DNA of 56,517 nucleotides from Eubacteriales bacterium (GTDB taxonomy: Bacteria > Bacillota > Clostridia > Peptostreptococcales > Anaerovoracaceae), in the NCBI GenBank assembly GCA_028704515.1, contig JAQWFH010000005.1, forward strand, positions 1 through 56,517, given 5' to 3'. Each line of letters opens with the position of its first letter. Position 1 is the first letter of the stretch. The notes beneath the pieces were generated by a model. The model ran no database searches and was not told the DNA's origin. It saw only the letters and a program-made list of their open reading frames with translations. Position numbers and translations under genes: made by a program. Below are positions 1 through 8,597 of this stretch, one piece after another.

Positions 1-87
1 GACAATAATTCAAGGAAATTTGTAGGCGAGATATTAGAAAACGACAGAAGATCAATCGAGAGATTAAAGGGGTTAGTTAAAAAATAA
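1..87 (+). CDS. C-terminal end of an unidentified protein (partial)
   Basis: Frame 1 is open from the window edge to a TAA at 85-87 and encodes the last 28 residues, a charged tail ending GLVKK. The rest lies outside the window. The tail is too short to assign to a family. It is followed by a long palindrome at 94-153, consistent with the end of a transcription unit. Confidence 0.5.
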   Translation, partial: DNNSRKFVGEILENDRRSIERLKGLVKK

Positions 88-93
88 AGATAT

Positions 94-153
94 GTGACAG
101 GGGATGGGGTTTGTGACACACGCAGTGTGCCACAAACCCCATCCCCTTGTCAT
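94..153. repeat. Long near-perfect palindrome between convergent genes
   Basis: The arm GTGACAGGGGATGGGGTTTG (94-113) is mirrored by CACAAACCCCATCCCCTTGTC at 131-151 with a single-base bulge. An inner CACAC/GTGTG stem leaves only a GCA loop, so the whole element can form one hairpin of about 25 bp. It lies between an upstream + strand gene and a - strand gene ending at 172, so it may end transcription on both sides. Neither side has a strong T-tract directly after the arm. The composition resembles the extragenic palindromes scattered through many clostridial genomes (inference). Confidence 0.75.
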
Positions 154-171
154 TACGTTGTCACGCGCTAT

Positions 172-1368
172 CTACCACTCCGCCTGCACAACGTCATATT
201 TATGATTTTTAGAAAAGTTCGAGGTGTCAAAAGAATTGTAGCCCGAGCTGCCAAAGGTGGGATCGACGTTGATCCAGCGGTCTTCGGTGGCATCATAAAT
301 TTGTGTCCACGCATGGTCACCCCATTCAATGCCGCTATAAGCCAATCCTGTAACAAAACGGACTTGTACACCTACCGCCCGACACATGGAAATATAAAGG
401 CAGGCATAATCAAAGCACACACCTTTTCTCTCAGAATAAGTAACGATTGATCCGGAATGAACACGTGAGGAATCATTGACAATTACCTTCGCTTTATCCC
501 GATCGTATTCTATGTTGTTACAAATCCATTCGTATAGAAGGTAGGCCTTTTTTCTATCATCAGTTTCGGCCCCGACGATTTCTTTTGCGGTATTATCAAT
601 AGAAGCATTAGATTTTACGGCTTCCTCAAGAGTCATACCGTTAAAGTACTTAATGACAGGTAAATTCCAGTAATTTGGAGTTGCGGTGTCGTTATTGGCA
701 GGCGCAAAGTCCTCAGCAGCCCTTTTGAATGAATCGCTGACGAGAACAGGGAGCTGCTGCACCGTGTCTGTGCTCAGAACCGGAGATACAATATTATTAT
801 TTATAAACTGATATGCTTTTGAATTGTTGATATAATTATTGACCGAGGGATTATTGACGTACGTTGTATAAAAGTTAAGCAGCAAAGAAAAAATCAAAAC
901 CATACATAAGGATTTTGGTATCTGCCATGCCCCGCTAAAAACACGTTTTGCATTTGTGCCCATAGATTCTATAGATGATAAAATCTCATCCGTTAAAGGA
1001 GCGAGGACATATTTGTAAAGCGGGATTGTTAGCAACTCCAAGATCCAAAGTATAATGAATAAAAGTACAACTGTAGCGATGATGTACGCTGCAATATCAT
1101 ACTGTTGCGTTGAAATAAACTCCCCGGAATTAGGGATAAAATTATAGAGGATTTCTAAAAAATTATTTTCTTTGCCGGAAAAAACAACTTTAATAAATAG
1201 GAATGTCAAAATAATCCCTAATATAAGCTTCAGCCCACCAAGAACCGAATGAACGGAATAATGTATTCTGCTGCCCGAAATAGGGTAAAAAACACCCGTT
1301 AATATAGGCATAAAAAATATAAAAATAATTAAAATCGTTATTATATTTAAACTGTTAAACAAAGTCAT
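172..1368 (-). CDS. Membrane-anchored transglutaminase-like protein
   Basis: The 398-residue protein has about four hydrophobic segments in its first 170 residues (about 5-27, 42-65, 92-118, 150-170), then a soluble domain. The C-terminal third carries the papain-like transglutaminase triad: Cys318 in KGVCFDYA, His352 in GDHAWTQ and Asp369 in NVDPTFG. Such domains may act as peptidases or amidases on extracytoplasmic substrates; the actual substrate is unknown. The N-terminal membrane part weakly resembles CvpA-like proteins. The start follows an AGGAGC ribosome-binding site, and a TATAAT on the - strand (1442-1447) may be its promoter. It is a single gene, convergent with the partial gene at the window edge. 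Confidence 0.8.
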   Translation of the reverse strand: MTLFNSLNIITILIIFIFFMPILTGVFYPISGSRIHYSVHSVLGGLKLILGIILTFLFIKVVFSGKENNFLEILYNFIPNSGEFISTQQYDIAAYIIATVVLLFIILWILELLTIPLYKYVLAPLTDEILSSIESMGTNAKRVFSGAWQIPKSLCMVLIFSLLLNFYTTYVNNPSVNNYINNSKAYQFINNNIVSPVLSTDTVQQLPVLVSDSFKRAAEDFAPANNDTATPNYWNLPVIKYFNGMTLEEAVKSNASIDNTAKEIVGAETDDRKKAYLLYEWICNNIEYDRDKAKVIVNDSSRVHSGSIVTYSERKGVCFDYACLYISMCRAVGVQVRFVTGLAYSGIEWGDHAWTQIYDATEDRWINVDPTFGSSGYNSFDTSNFSKNHKYDVVQAEW

Positions 1369-1560
1369 AGTTGCTCCTAATTTAAAATGGTTTTTAAATA
1401 AAAGTTAGAGTACAGGCAGCAATGCCCGTGAATTTAATATGATTATAGCATAAGCGAGCGAAAAAAAAATATCCAATAAATTGCAACATGCCAGCATCGG
1501 CTTCATTCAAGAAATCACAAGCGCCCCCATGAAAGCATAGTTTGTAATAGAGGTGATGTA

Positions 1561-2235
1561 ATGTTAGAGAATTATGTAACGGTAAATAAACATACTTTAC
1601 AAGGAGAGATGTTCAAAAGCACGGAAAAACTATTGAACTATAAAATTGAGTACCCTCAATTTCGAAACACATGCTATTGCAAGGGGCTAAACGGAATAAA
1701 TAATTACTACAGACAAAGGACATTGGAAATGCAAATAATCTTTGAAACCCGTATGTATCAACAAGCTCTCTTACAATATAAAGAATCTATTATAAGAGAT
1801 TTTCCTTTCCATGTTCATGAAGCTTATGCCCTATATAACATCACATATAATCAAGACTGCGTAATCAGCATATACTCGGATATGTATACTTTTACGGGAG
1901 GTGCTCATGGAAGCACGCTCAGAGAATCGGAGACTTGGAATATCCGTACAGGCGACCGAATTTACCTGACGCACATAATAGAAAACCCCGATTATGCAAT
2001 AAAAATGGTTTGCAAACAAATTGCAACGCAAATAAGCCATGGGGAAAATTGGTATTTTGATAACTATGCCCAGTTGGTAGCGGAAAATTTCAATCCCGCA
2101 AATTTTTATTTAAGTAGCGAAGGACCAGTGATCTATTACCAGCAATATGATATTGCACCATATGCAAGCGGGATTCTGGAATTTGTCCTTCCTTGGAATG
2201 AAAATATAAAGAAACCGAGATGCTGCAGAGTTTAA
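1561..2235 (+). CDS. DUF4163/DUF3298 (RsiV-like) domain protein
   Basis: The 224-residue protein contains the motif YTFTGGAHGST followed by TWNIRTGDRIYL and, near the end, the YYQQYDIAPYASG segment. Together these mark the DUF4163-DUF3298 pair found in the lysozyme-binding anti-sigma factor RsiV and in many secreted clostridial proteins. No signal peptide or membrane segment is visible, so this copy is probably cytoplasmic or has lost its export signal. A GAGGTGAT ribosome-binding site precedes the ATG. Its function is unknown. It is a single gene, divergent from the transglutaminase-like gene. Confidence 0.7.
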   Translation: MLENYVTVNKHTLQGEMFKSTEKLLNYKIEYPQFRNTCYCKGLNGINNYYRQRTLEMQIIFETRMYQQALLQYKESIIRDFPFHVHEAYALYNITYNQDCVISIYSDMYTFTGGAHGSTLRESETWNIRTGDRIYLTHIIENPDYAIKMVCKQIATQISHGENWYFDNYAQLVAENFNPANFYLSSEGPVIYYQQYDIAPYASGILEFVLPWNENIKKPRCCRV

Positions 2236-2332
2236 AGATGATAAATAAATAAAATATTATGAAATTTACCTTTTAAATTTTTAAATTATATTATATAATA
2301 ATACCCGTAATGTACAAAAAAGGAGCCAACCA

Positions 2333-4642
2333 GTGGAATATCCGATTTTGGTGGGCATACTACTGGTGTCAATCGGCAGCAATTGTTTTGCCTGCAGTGT
2401 TCATGCAATTCAAGAAGATTTAAGAACACCTATAAACAAGGTGTTTTTGGTGCTGGGCTTAGCTATTGCGATATGGTCTCTCGGTTTGGCAATTACGGTC
2501 ACTGCAGCTAATGAAACAATTTGTGATTTTGGGCGGCGCTTGGCGCCGTTTGGCTGGGGAACGGTGTTAAGCCTTCTGCTACATTTTACGCTACTGTTAA
2601 CTCAAAAAAATAACATCTTAGAAAAACGGTGGATTTATCCAATTATATATCTACCCGCGGCAGTCACGATTTTTGCTTATACATACCTTCCTTTGATCGG
2701 GCTCAACCAGGACAGGCTGATTCGTAATGAATTAGGATGGATTAACATTTCTTCAACTGATGCGTGGGATTGGTTTTATTATGGATACGCCTTAATTTTT
2801 GCGGTAATCTCAATTTTTCTTGTATATTTATGGTTCAGAAAATCTAACTCAGATAAGATAAAAAAACAAGGCAAATTATTGGTCTTCTCTTCCATAATCG
2901 CTTCATTTCTGGGAATGTTGACGGATGTAATACCGATATTTTTAGGGATTAGGATACCGCAGGTTTCAGCAATATTTGCAATTTTACCAGCTGTTGCCGT
3001 CGCTTATTCAATAAAGCATCATGGATTCCTGCGCTCGGAGATTCAAAATCAAAACGAATTGATTCTAAATGAGTCCGCTTATAACAACATATACAAATAT
3101 ATTGCGTTGCTTTGCGCTGTCGGAGCCGTCATTATACCTATTGCTCAAAAGCTATTATATGATTCGTTGCTTCTTGTACCGACAATCATGTTCAGCACGA
3201 TTCTAATCTTGACGGCTGGATCCATCTTTTTATTCCAAATAAAAAGAGTCGATAATGTAGCAAAAGGTGTTGCGCTTGTTGCGGGGCTTTCTTTGACAAT
3301 TCCTTTGGGAACCTTAGGGCTTACTTCTAATATAAAAACTTCAATGTGGGCATTAATCTTCTTATTCTTTATTATTTTCATGCTGTTTAACAGGCGCACA
3401 ATATTAATTGCTGTGCTTACTACTTCAATTCTAACTCAGATGGTTCTCTGGGCAGCCGCACCTAATTTCATTGTTAAGGTCGATGGGTTGGATTATGTTA
3501 TACAAATTACTGTTATAGCGATTGCTGCTATTCTTGCCCTCTATGTGAATAAAATCTATGTGCAAAGACTAAAAGAAAATGCAAATCAAATCGGAATACA
3601 GAAGCTTATAGCTCAAATTTCTCATGATTTCGTATCAGTGAATGAACGAAATTTCAATGAAAAGACGATGAATATGCTTAAACAGTGCGGTAGCTTTATC
3701 GGAAGCGACAAAGCTAGTATAGCCTTACTTGATCAAGATAAGGATAAGGTGTATTACTCTGCCGAGTGGCGATCGCGGGATATACAAACACAAGCAGAAC
3801 CTTTTGGAGAATTGAAAAAAGAAATGAGGGCTGTATTGTTAAAGGAATTTGAATTTAATAATATAGTAAGATTGCATGATGCAAAATTTATGTCATTTGC
3901 CGAAAATTTCACGAGCCGCGCCCATGTCGAAATGGCACAATCAATACTTGCTTTGCCGATAAAAAAGCAAGGGGACATCATCGGCATCATGGTTTTCGTA
4001 ACACCGCGTCCTTCATTATACAGCAATCTGGAATCATTTACATATTTGGAGATTATCGCCAATATAATTGTAGATGCTATCACAAAGACTGAAGCTGAAA
4101 GGGAAATAAATTTCATTGCTTACCACGATCAGTTGACACTTCTGCCGAATCGTATTTTATTCAAGAGCGAGCTCGAGAGAAAGATCAGACGAGCAAAGCG
4201 AAACGGAACAATGTTTGCTGTCGCATTTTTGGACATTGATTCTTTTAAAACCGTAAACGACACGATGGGGCATGATCTGGGAGACCGTCTTCTCTCCGAG
4301 GCGGCGCGTATATTATCATTAAGTATAAGGCCTGACGATATAATTGCCCGTTACGGTGGTGATGAGTTTGTCATTTTGATAAACAATATTGATAGTAAGA
4401 AAAACATCGAAAATATTATGGACAGGATAATAGAGGCATTTTATGAGCCAGTCCAGCTAAACGAGAGGGAATACAACATGTCGGTAAGTGTTGGAGTTGC
4501 CTTGTATCCACAGGACGCTGGGGACGCAAAATCATTGTTAAAGTGCGCCGATACTGCAATGTATACTTCAAAGATGCGGGGGAAGAGCCAATACTCGTTA
4601 TATTCACCGGAAATGCATGAATCTGCGCAAAGCATAAACTAA
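2333..4642 (+). CDS. Membrane diguanylate cyclase (7TM-GAF-GGDEF)
   Basis: The 769-residue protein begins with many membrane helices (the first resembling a histidine-kinase-type 7TM sensor, the later ones around residues 250-410), then a GAF-like domain at about 430-590 and a GGDEF domain at about 595-765. The active site GGDEF at 675-679 is intact, so it should make cyclic di-GMP from two GTP. An RxxD product-inhibition site (R666-P-D-D669) lies five residues upstream of the GGDEF motif, the canonical spacing, so feedback inhibition is expected. The start is a GTG preceded by AGGAG (2321-2325). It is a single gene in an A+T-rich context. The signal sensed is unknown. Confidence 0.88.
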   Translation: MEYPILVGILLVSIGSNCFACSVHAIQEDLRTPINKVFLVLGLAIAIWSLGLAITVTAANETICDFGRRLAPFGWGTVLSLLLHFTLLLTQKNNILEKRWIYPIIYLPAAVTIFAYTYLPLIGLNQDRLIRNELGWINISSTDAWDWFYYGYALIFAVISIFLVYLWFRKSNSDKIKKQGKLLVFSSIIASFLGMLTDVIPIFLGIRIPQVSAIFAILPAVAVAYSIKHHGFLRSEIQNQNELILNESAYNNIYKYIALLCAVGAVIIPIAQKLLYDSLLLVPTIMFSTILILTAGSIFLFQIKRVDNVAKGVALVAGLSLTIPLGTLGLTSNIKTSMWALIFLFFIIFMLFNRRTILIAVLTTSILTQMVLWAAAPNFIVKVDGLDYVIQITVIAIAAILALYVNKIYVQRLKENANQIGIQKLIAQISHDFVSVNERNFNEKTMNMLKQCGSFIGSDKASIALLDQDKDKVYYSAEWRSRDIQTQAEPFGELKKEMRAVLLKEFEFNNIVRLHDAKFMSFAENFTSRAHVEMAQSILALPIKKQGDIIGIMVFVTPRPSLYSNLESFTYLEIIANIIVDAITKTEAEREINFIAYHDQLTLLPNRILFKSELERKIRRAKRNGTMFAVAFLDIDSFKTVNDTMGHDLGDRLLSEAARILSLSIRPDDIIARYGGDEFVILINNIDSKKNIENIMDRIIEAFYEPVQLNEREYNMSVSVGVALYPQDAGDAKSLLKCADTAMYTSKMRGKSQYSLYSPEMHESAQSIN

Positions 4643-4675
4643 TTCAAGACGGATATAATATCTCGAACTGTATTA

Positions 4676-4703
4676 TTGACAAAACACATCGGTATGGTAT
4701 AAT
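4676..4703 (+). promoter_or_regulatory. Promoter of the hydE transcript
   Basis: A perfect TTGACA (4676-4681) and a perfect TATAAT (4698-4703) are separated by 16 bp, with an extended -10 TG at 4695-4696. The predicted start is near 4710, giving a leader of about 158 nt before the hydE ATG. Confidence 0.85.
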
Positions 4704-4709
4704 TTTATT

Positions 4710-4838
4710 ATTCTGAACCGCAAGATCACGTCTTCCGGCAAAGAACTCAAAACAATATACTGACACAAAGAGCAATTCTGAGTGAAAGGCACAGCAATCT
4801 ATAGTGAGAGTGATGCGCTTTTTACGAGCGCATTTTTT
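4710..4838 (+). ncRNA. Structured hydE leader RNA sharing a core with the hydG leader
   Basis: The leader between the promoter and hydE ends in an intrinsic terminator at 4813-4838, before the gene. In order it holds CTGAA (4713-4717), CCGGC (4735-4739), CTGACACAAAGA (4760-4771), AAGGCA (4786-4791) and GCAAT (4794-4798). The same blocks occur in the same order before hydG on the other strand. A hairpin can form at 4718-4738 (CCG and AAGA pairing with TCTT and CGG), and ACTCA (4745-4749) can pair with TGAGT (4779-4783). I do not recognise it as a known riboswitch class. The promoter-motif-terminator-gene layout suggests control by premature termination. Confidence 0.7.
4813..4838 (+). terminator. 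Intrinsic terminator inside the hydE leader
   Basis: ATGCGCT (4813-4819) pairs with AGCGCAT (4827-4833) around a 7-nt loop and runs directly into T residues to 4838. It lies 29 bp upstream of the hydE start and downstream of hydE's own promoter, so it must be bypassed for the gene to be expressed. Confidence 0.85.
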
Positions 4839-4867
4839 ATTTCCGCACAATTACGGAGGTGCAAAGT

Positions 4868-5917
4868 ATGAATAATGAATTAAAGAAACTGATTGGTAAG
4901 CTTGAGGCAGATCGAAAGCTAAGCAGAGAAGAATATTTATTTTTATTGAATAACAGAAATCCGGAATCGACAGAGTACCTTTTTGAGAGAGCTCGCACAA
5001 TAAAGCATGGGATATACGATCACGATATCTATATGCGTGGGCTGATAGAATTTACAAATTACTGCAAGAACGACTGCTATTACTGCGGTATCCGCAAGAG
5101 CAGCACCGGTACTGACAGGTACCGTCTGACAAAAGAACAGATTTTGGAGTGCTGTGCTACAGGATACGAATTGGGATTCCGTACATTTGTATTGCAAGGC
5201 GGAGAGGACCCGTATTACACGGACGATAGAATTGTGGATATTGTGCACGCGATTAAGGAAAATTATCCCGACTGCGCAATAACTCTTTCAGCGGGTGAAA
5301 AGGACAGAGAAAGCTATCAAGCATATTTTGATGCGGGTGCGGAGCGTTATTTACTCAGGCACGAGACGGCGAACGATGAGCATTATAGAAAGCTCCATCC
5401 GGAAGAATTGACTCTGAGCCGACGTAAGCAATGCCTTTTTGATTTGAAGCAAATCGGATACCAGGTCGGATGTGGATTCATGGTAGGCTCACCGTATCAG
5501 ACAAATGAATGTCTTGTGGATGATTTGCTGTTCATCAATGAATTGCAGCCACAAATGGTGGGAATAGGCCCTTTCATTCCGCATTGCGATACGCCTTTTG
5601 CCGAGCAGCCTGCCGGAACAATTGAACTCACATTATTTTTACTCGGATTAATCCGCCTGATGATTCCAAATGTTTTGCTGCCTGCGACAACCGCCTTGGG
5701 CACAATTGACCCGATGGGAAGAGAGCAGGGCGTTTTAGCCGGCGCAAATGTAGTAATGCCGAACCTTTCTCCAATCAATGTACGCGAGAAGTACATGCTT
5801 TACGATAACAAGATATGTACGGGCGATGAGGCGGCAGAATGCCGCGCATGTATACACGGGCGCATGGAGGAAATAGGCTATAACTTGATCGTATCAAGAG
5901 GTGACTGTAAGCAATAA
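4868..5917 (+). CDS. hydE: [FeFe]-hydrogenase H-cluster radical SAM maturase HydE
   Basis: This 349-residue radical SAM enzyme carries the 4Fe-4S motif CX3CX2C (C66, C70, C73 in NYCKNDCYYCG), followed by the HydE-type segment FVLQGGEDPYYTDD. HydE acts with HydG and HydF to build the 2Fe subcluster of [FeFe]-hydrogenase and is thought to process the HydG product. The length is typical of the family. I chose the ATG at 4868 rather than the GTG at 4859 because GGAGG (4855-4859) sits 8 nt before it and would overlap the GTG. It is preceded by a terminator-bearing leader and followed by a strong terminator, so it is a single-gene unit. Confidence 0.95.
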   Translation: MNNELKKLIGKLEADRKLSREEYLFLLNNRNPESTEYLFERARTIKHGIYDHDIYMRGLIEFTNYCKNDCYYCGIRKSSTGTDRYRLTKEQILECCATGYELGFRTFVLQGGEDPYYTDDRIVDIVHAIKENYPDCAITLSAGEKDRESYQAYFDAGAERYLLRHETANDEHYRKLHPEELTLSRRKQCLFDLKQIGYQVGCGFMVGSPYQTNECLVDDLLFINELQPQMVGIGPFIPHCDTPFAEQPAGTIELTLFLLGLIRLMIPNVLLPATTALGTIDPMGREQGVLAGANVVMPNLSPINVREKYMLYDNKICTGDEAAECRACIHGRMEEIGYNLIVSRGDCKQ

Positions 5918-5945
5918 TAAAAAACCCCCTAGGGGGTTTTTTATT
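5916..5945. terminator. Bidirectional terminator after hydE
   Basis: The perfect palindrome AAAAAACCCCC-TA-GGGGGTTTTTT lies between hydE (+) and the DUF6506 gene (-). It has an A-tract on one side and a T-tract on the other, so it can end transcripts from both strands. Confidence 0.93.
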
Positions 5946-5961
5946 AACGACACCTTAAAGC

Positions 5962-6288
5962 TCACAGTGTCTCTTTTGTGAGTTCCGATTTCCTTGAAAA
6001 GAAAGCGTCGAATAGATGATCCTGCTCTGATTTATGCGTAACATATCCTATTGCAATTTTATTGTTTGTAAGTTCTATGAGCTTTTTCGCTCCGGCTTCT
6101 CCGAAGGCACCACACAATTCAACCACACCAACACCTCGTTTTTCTAAAGAAATAATTTTATCACAGGCCTCATCGAAGCTTCGAACTGTAAAAATATAAG
6201 TGATAAGAGCGTCCGTTTCAAAGGTAGCTTGATGTACTGCAGGATCGAAGGGCTTCCCCATAAGCAAGTATGCAAACTTCTTTTTCAT
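5962..6288 (-). CDS. DUF6506 family protein
   Basis: This is a 108-residue soluble protein. The opening KKKFAYLLMGKPFDP, the segment ITYIFTVRSFDEA and the block VGVVELCGAFGEAGAKKLIEL match what I recall of the DUF6506 family, which has no known function. There is one conserved Cys in ELCGAFG. A strong AAGGAGG ribosome-binding site precedes the ATG. It lies between hydE and an iron-sulfur flavoprotein with hydG beyond, so a link to hydrogenase maturation is possible but rests on position alone. Confidence 0.7.
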   Translation of the reverse strand: MKKKFAYLLMGKPFDPAVHQATFETDALITYIFTVRSFDEACDKIISLEKRGVGVVELCGAFGEAGAKKLIELTNNKIAIGYVTHKSEQDHLFDAFFSRKSELTKETL

Positions 6289-6466
6289 ATTTGGCCTCCT
6301 TGAGTTTTATGTAATATTAATGTGTGTAATTGACTTGTTGTATATTCTTACGGGAAGTATAATATGAATTAAAGAGTGTGTCAATTTTAGACATGCAGAA
6401 GCTAGCATTAAAATTTGAATGGCAAAGAAATCGATTTTATTATTTATTAAAAACAGGAGGAAAAAA

Positions 6467-7087
6467 ATGAAGGTGTTATTAATAAATGGAAGCCCAAATG
6501 AACACAGGTGCACTTACACGGCTCTTTGGGAGATTGCAAAAACTTTAAATAAGCATGAAATAGAAACAGAAATCATGCAGATAGGCAAAAAACCCGTTGC
6601 AGGCTGTATCGATTGCAGAACATGCAAAAAAACAGGAGTGTGCGCTTTTAATGATGCGGTAAATGAAACAATTGCAAAATTACCAGGTATCGATGCAATC
6701 GTAATCGGCTCCCCTGTATACTTTGCGAGTCCAAACGGACAACTGGTCTCGTTCTTGGATAGGCTATTCTTTTCGGCAGGATCTCGTATGTCCGGCAAAT
6801 TAGGAGCAAGCGTGGTGTCATGCCGGCGCGGAGGTGCTTCGGCCGCTTTTGATACCTTGAATAAATATTTTACCATTTCTAATATGCCGATTGTTTCATC
6901 TCAATACTGGAATCAGGTACACGGCCGTAAAGCTGAGGAGGTTCTTCGAGACGAGGAAGGTTTGCAGACTATGAGAACGCTGGGCGAGAATATGGCATGG
7001 CTTTTAAAGAGCATCGAATGTGGGCGCAAAAGCGGAATTACATTACCGCAGTATGAAGATGAGATTGCTACTGATTTTATAAGATAA
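6467..7087 (+). CDS. Iron-sulfur flavoprotein / NADPH-dependent FMN reductase family
   Basis: The 206-residue protein has a flavodoxin-like fold. The N-terminal LLINGSPNEH is the FMN-phosphate loop and IVIGSPVYFASPNG is the isoalloxazine-binding loop. The compact cysteine motif CX2CX2CX5C (C47, C50, C53, C59) is typical of Isf-type iron-sulfur flavoproteins, which carry a 4Fe-4S cluster beside FMN and reduce oxygen or peroxide in anaerobes. I chose the ATG at 6467 because AGGAGG (6455-6460) precedes it; an upstream in-frame ATG at 6419 has no such site. It stands alone between convergent neighbours and ends in a hairpin terminator. Confidence 0.85.
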   Translation: MKVLLINGSPNEHRCTYTALWEIAKTLNKHEIETEIMQIGKKPVAGCIDCRTCKKTGVCAFNDAVNETIAKLPGIDAIVIGSPVYFASPNGQLVSFLDRLFFSAGSRMSGKLGASVVSCRRGGASAAFDTLNKYFTISNMPIVSSQYWNQVHGRKAEEVLRDEEGLQTMRTLGENMAWLLKSIECGRKSGITLPQYEDEIATDFIR

Positions 7088-7116
7088 AAAGACCCACTTT
7101 AGTATGTGGGCCTTTA
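7086..7116 (+). terminator. Terminator after the iron-sulfur flavoprotein gene
   Basis: CCCAC (7092-7096) pairs with GTGGG (7105-7109). After one mismatch, flanking AAAG pairs with CTTT. It lies directly after the stop codon and also faces the 3' end of hydG. Confidence 0.7.
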
Positions 7117-7178
7117 AAAAGAAGGTATAGATATTAGCGCGAATTAAATGCGCTGCCTGTCAAGTCGTTAGTTAAATT

Positions 7179-8597
7179 TTAGAAACGGAAATCTCTGCGA
7201 CCCTCTTGAATGCGTTCGAGGTGATCCTTGGCAAGTGCTTTTACCTTTTCACTCGGAACCTTTTCAAGCTCAGCGGCAATAAGCTTTTCTCCGATTTTGC
7301 TTGTGCTCTCAGAAGCGTAATCCACGAGGTATTCTTTTAAAGTCATCAACGCGTTTGGATGACAGTAATTCAAAATCTGCCCGCTTTTGCAGAAGCTCAT
7401 AAAGCGATCTCCTGTGCGGCCTTCTCTATAGCAAGCTGTACAAAAGCTCGGTATATACCCTAGCCCCATGAGCCAATTGACGACTTCGTCAAGCGTTCTT
7501 TGATCGCTTACATCGAACTGAGCCGAATCCTTATCGGCTTCGCAAGGCTCCGAATACCCGCCGACGCTTGTCTTAGAGCCGCCGCTTATTTGCGAGATGC
7601 CGACCTTTAGGGTCTTTTCACGGCATTCTTGTGATTCTCTTGTGGACATGATCATTCCTGTGTAAGGTACAGATATTCTGATGCAAGCGACAATTTTAAT
7701 AAAAATATCATCGTCGATACCGTTATCAAAAGAATCGGGATCGATATCGCTTGCGGGCTGTATGCGAGGTACGCTTATAGTGTGAGGACCAACGCCGAAA
7801 ATCGACTCAAGATGTTCGGCATGCATCAAAAGACCAGCAAATTCATAGCGATACATTTCTAAGCCGAATAAAACGCCGATACCGACATCGTCGATGCCCG
7901 CTGTCATGGCTCTGTCCATTGCTTCGGTGTGATAGTCATAATTGTGCTTAGGGCCGGTTGGATGTAGCTGTTCATAGCTTTCCTTATGATAAGTTTCTTG
8001 GAAAAGTATATATGTACCTATTTCCGCATCGCGCAGCTTTTTATAGTTCTCAACTGTTGTTGCGGCAATATTGACATTTACACGGCGTATTTCCCCGTTT
8101 TCATGTTTTATACCGTAAATGGTTTTTATACTTTCAAGAACATATTCAATAGGGCAGTTTACAGGGTCTTCGCCGGTTTCAAGTGCAAGACGCTTATGCC
8201 CCATATCCTGCAGAGCAATAACCTCTTTCTTAATTTCTTCTTGAGATAACTGCTTTCTCGGAATAGTTTTATTTTGTGCGTGATAAGGGCAGTATACACA
8301 TCCGTTAATGCAGTAATTTGAAAGATAGAGTGGCGCAAACATGACGATTCTGTTTCCGTAAAAATCCTGTTTGATTTGATTTGCCAGGGCAAAAATTTCT
8401 TCGTTTCTATCCTCAAGTTCACATGCCAAAAGAACGGATGCCTCGCGGTGAGACAATCCCTTTTTTAGACGCGCCTTTTCAATGATGCTGTCGATTAATT
8501 TTACGTTAGTCTTGTTTTCGTCGGCATAAGCAAGCGTGTCGAGTATTTCTTGGTGGTTTATAAATTCTGGGGCTTTAGATGATTTTGGGTTATACAT
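7179..8597 (-). CDS. hydG: [FeFe]-hydrogenase H-cluster radical SAM maturase HydG
   Basis: HydG cleaves tyrosine to give the CO and CN ligands of the H-cluster and p-cresol. The 472-residue length is typical. The radical SAM motif CX3CX2C is C96, C100 and C103 (CINGCVYC). The C-terminal CX2CX22C motif that binds the auxiliary cluster is C386, C389 and C412, so both metal sites are present. I placed the start at 8597 (MYNPKSSKAPEF) behind an AAAGGAAG ribosome-binding site; an open frame extends upstream to 8726 but runs through the leader terminator. The gene has its own promoter and a leader related to that of hydE. Confidence 0.95.
   Translation of the reverse strand: MYNPKSSKAPEFINHQEILDTLAYADENKTNVKLIDSIIEKARLKKGLSHREASVLLACELEDRNEEIFALANQIKQDFYGNRIVMFAPLYLSNYCINGCVYCPYHAQNKTIPRKQLSQEEIKKEVIALQDMGHKRLALETGEDPVNCPIEYVLESIKTIYGIKHENGEIRRVNVNIAATTVENYKKLRDAEIGTYILFQETYHKESYEQLHPTGPKHNYDYHTEAMDRAMTAGIDDVGIGVLFGLEMYRYEFAGLLMHAEHLESIFGVGPHTISVPRIQPASDIDPDSFDNGIDDDIFIKIVACIRISVPYTGMIMSTRESQECREKTLKVGISQISGGSKTSVGGYSEPCEADKDSAQFDVSDQRTLDEVVNWLMGLGYIPSFCTACYREGRTGDRFMSFCKSGQILNYCHPNALMTLKEYLVDYASESTSKIGEKLIAAELEKVPSEKVKALAKDHLERIQEGRRDFRF

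Noticed and set aside
94..450. 118-codon + strand open frame starting in the palindrome
   Set aside because: It is opposite the conserved catalytic end of the transglutaminase-like gene and has no ribosome-binding site or recognisable product.
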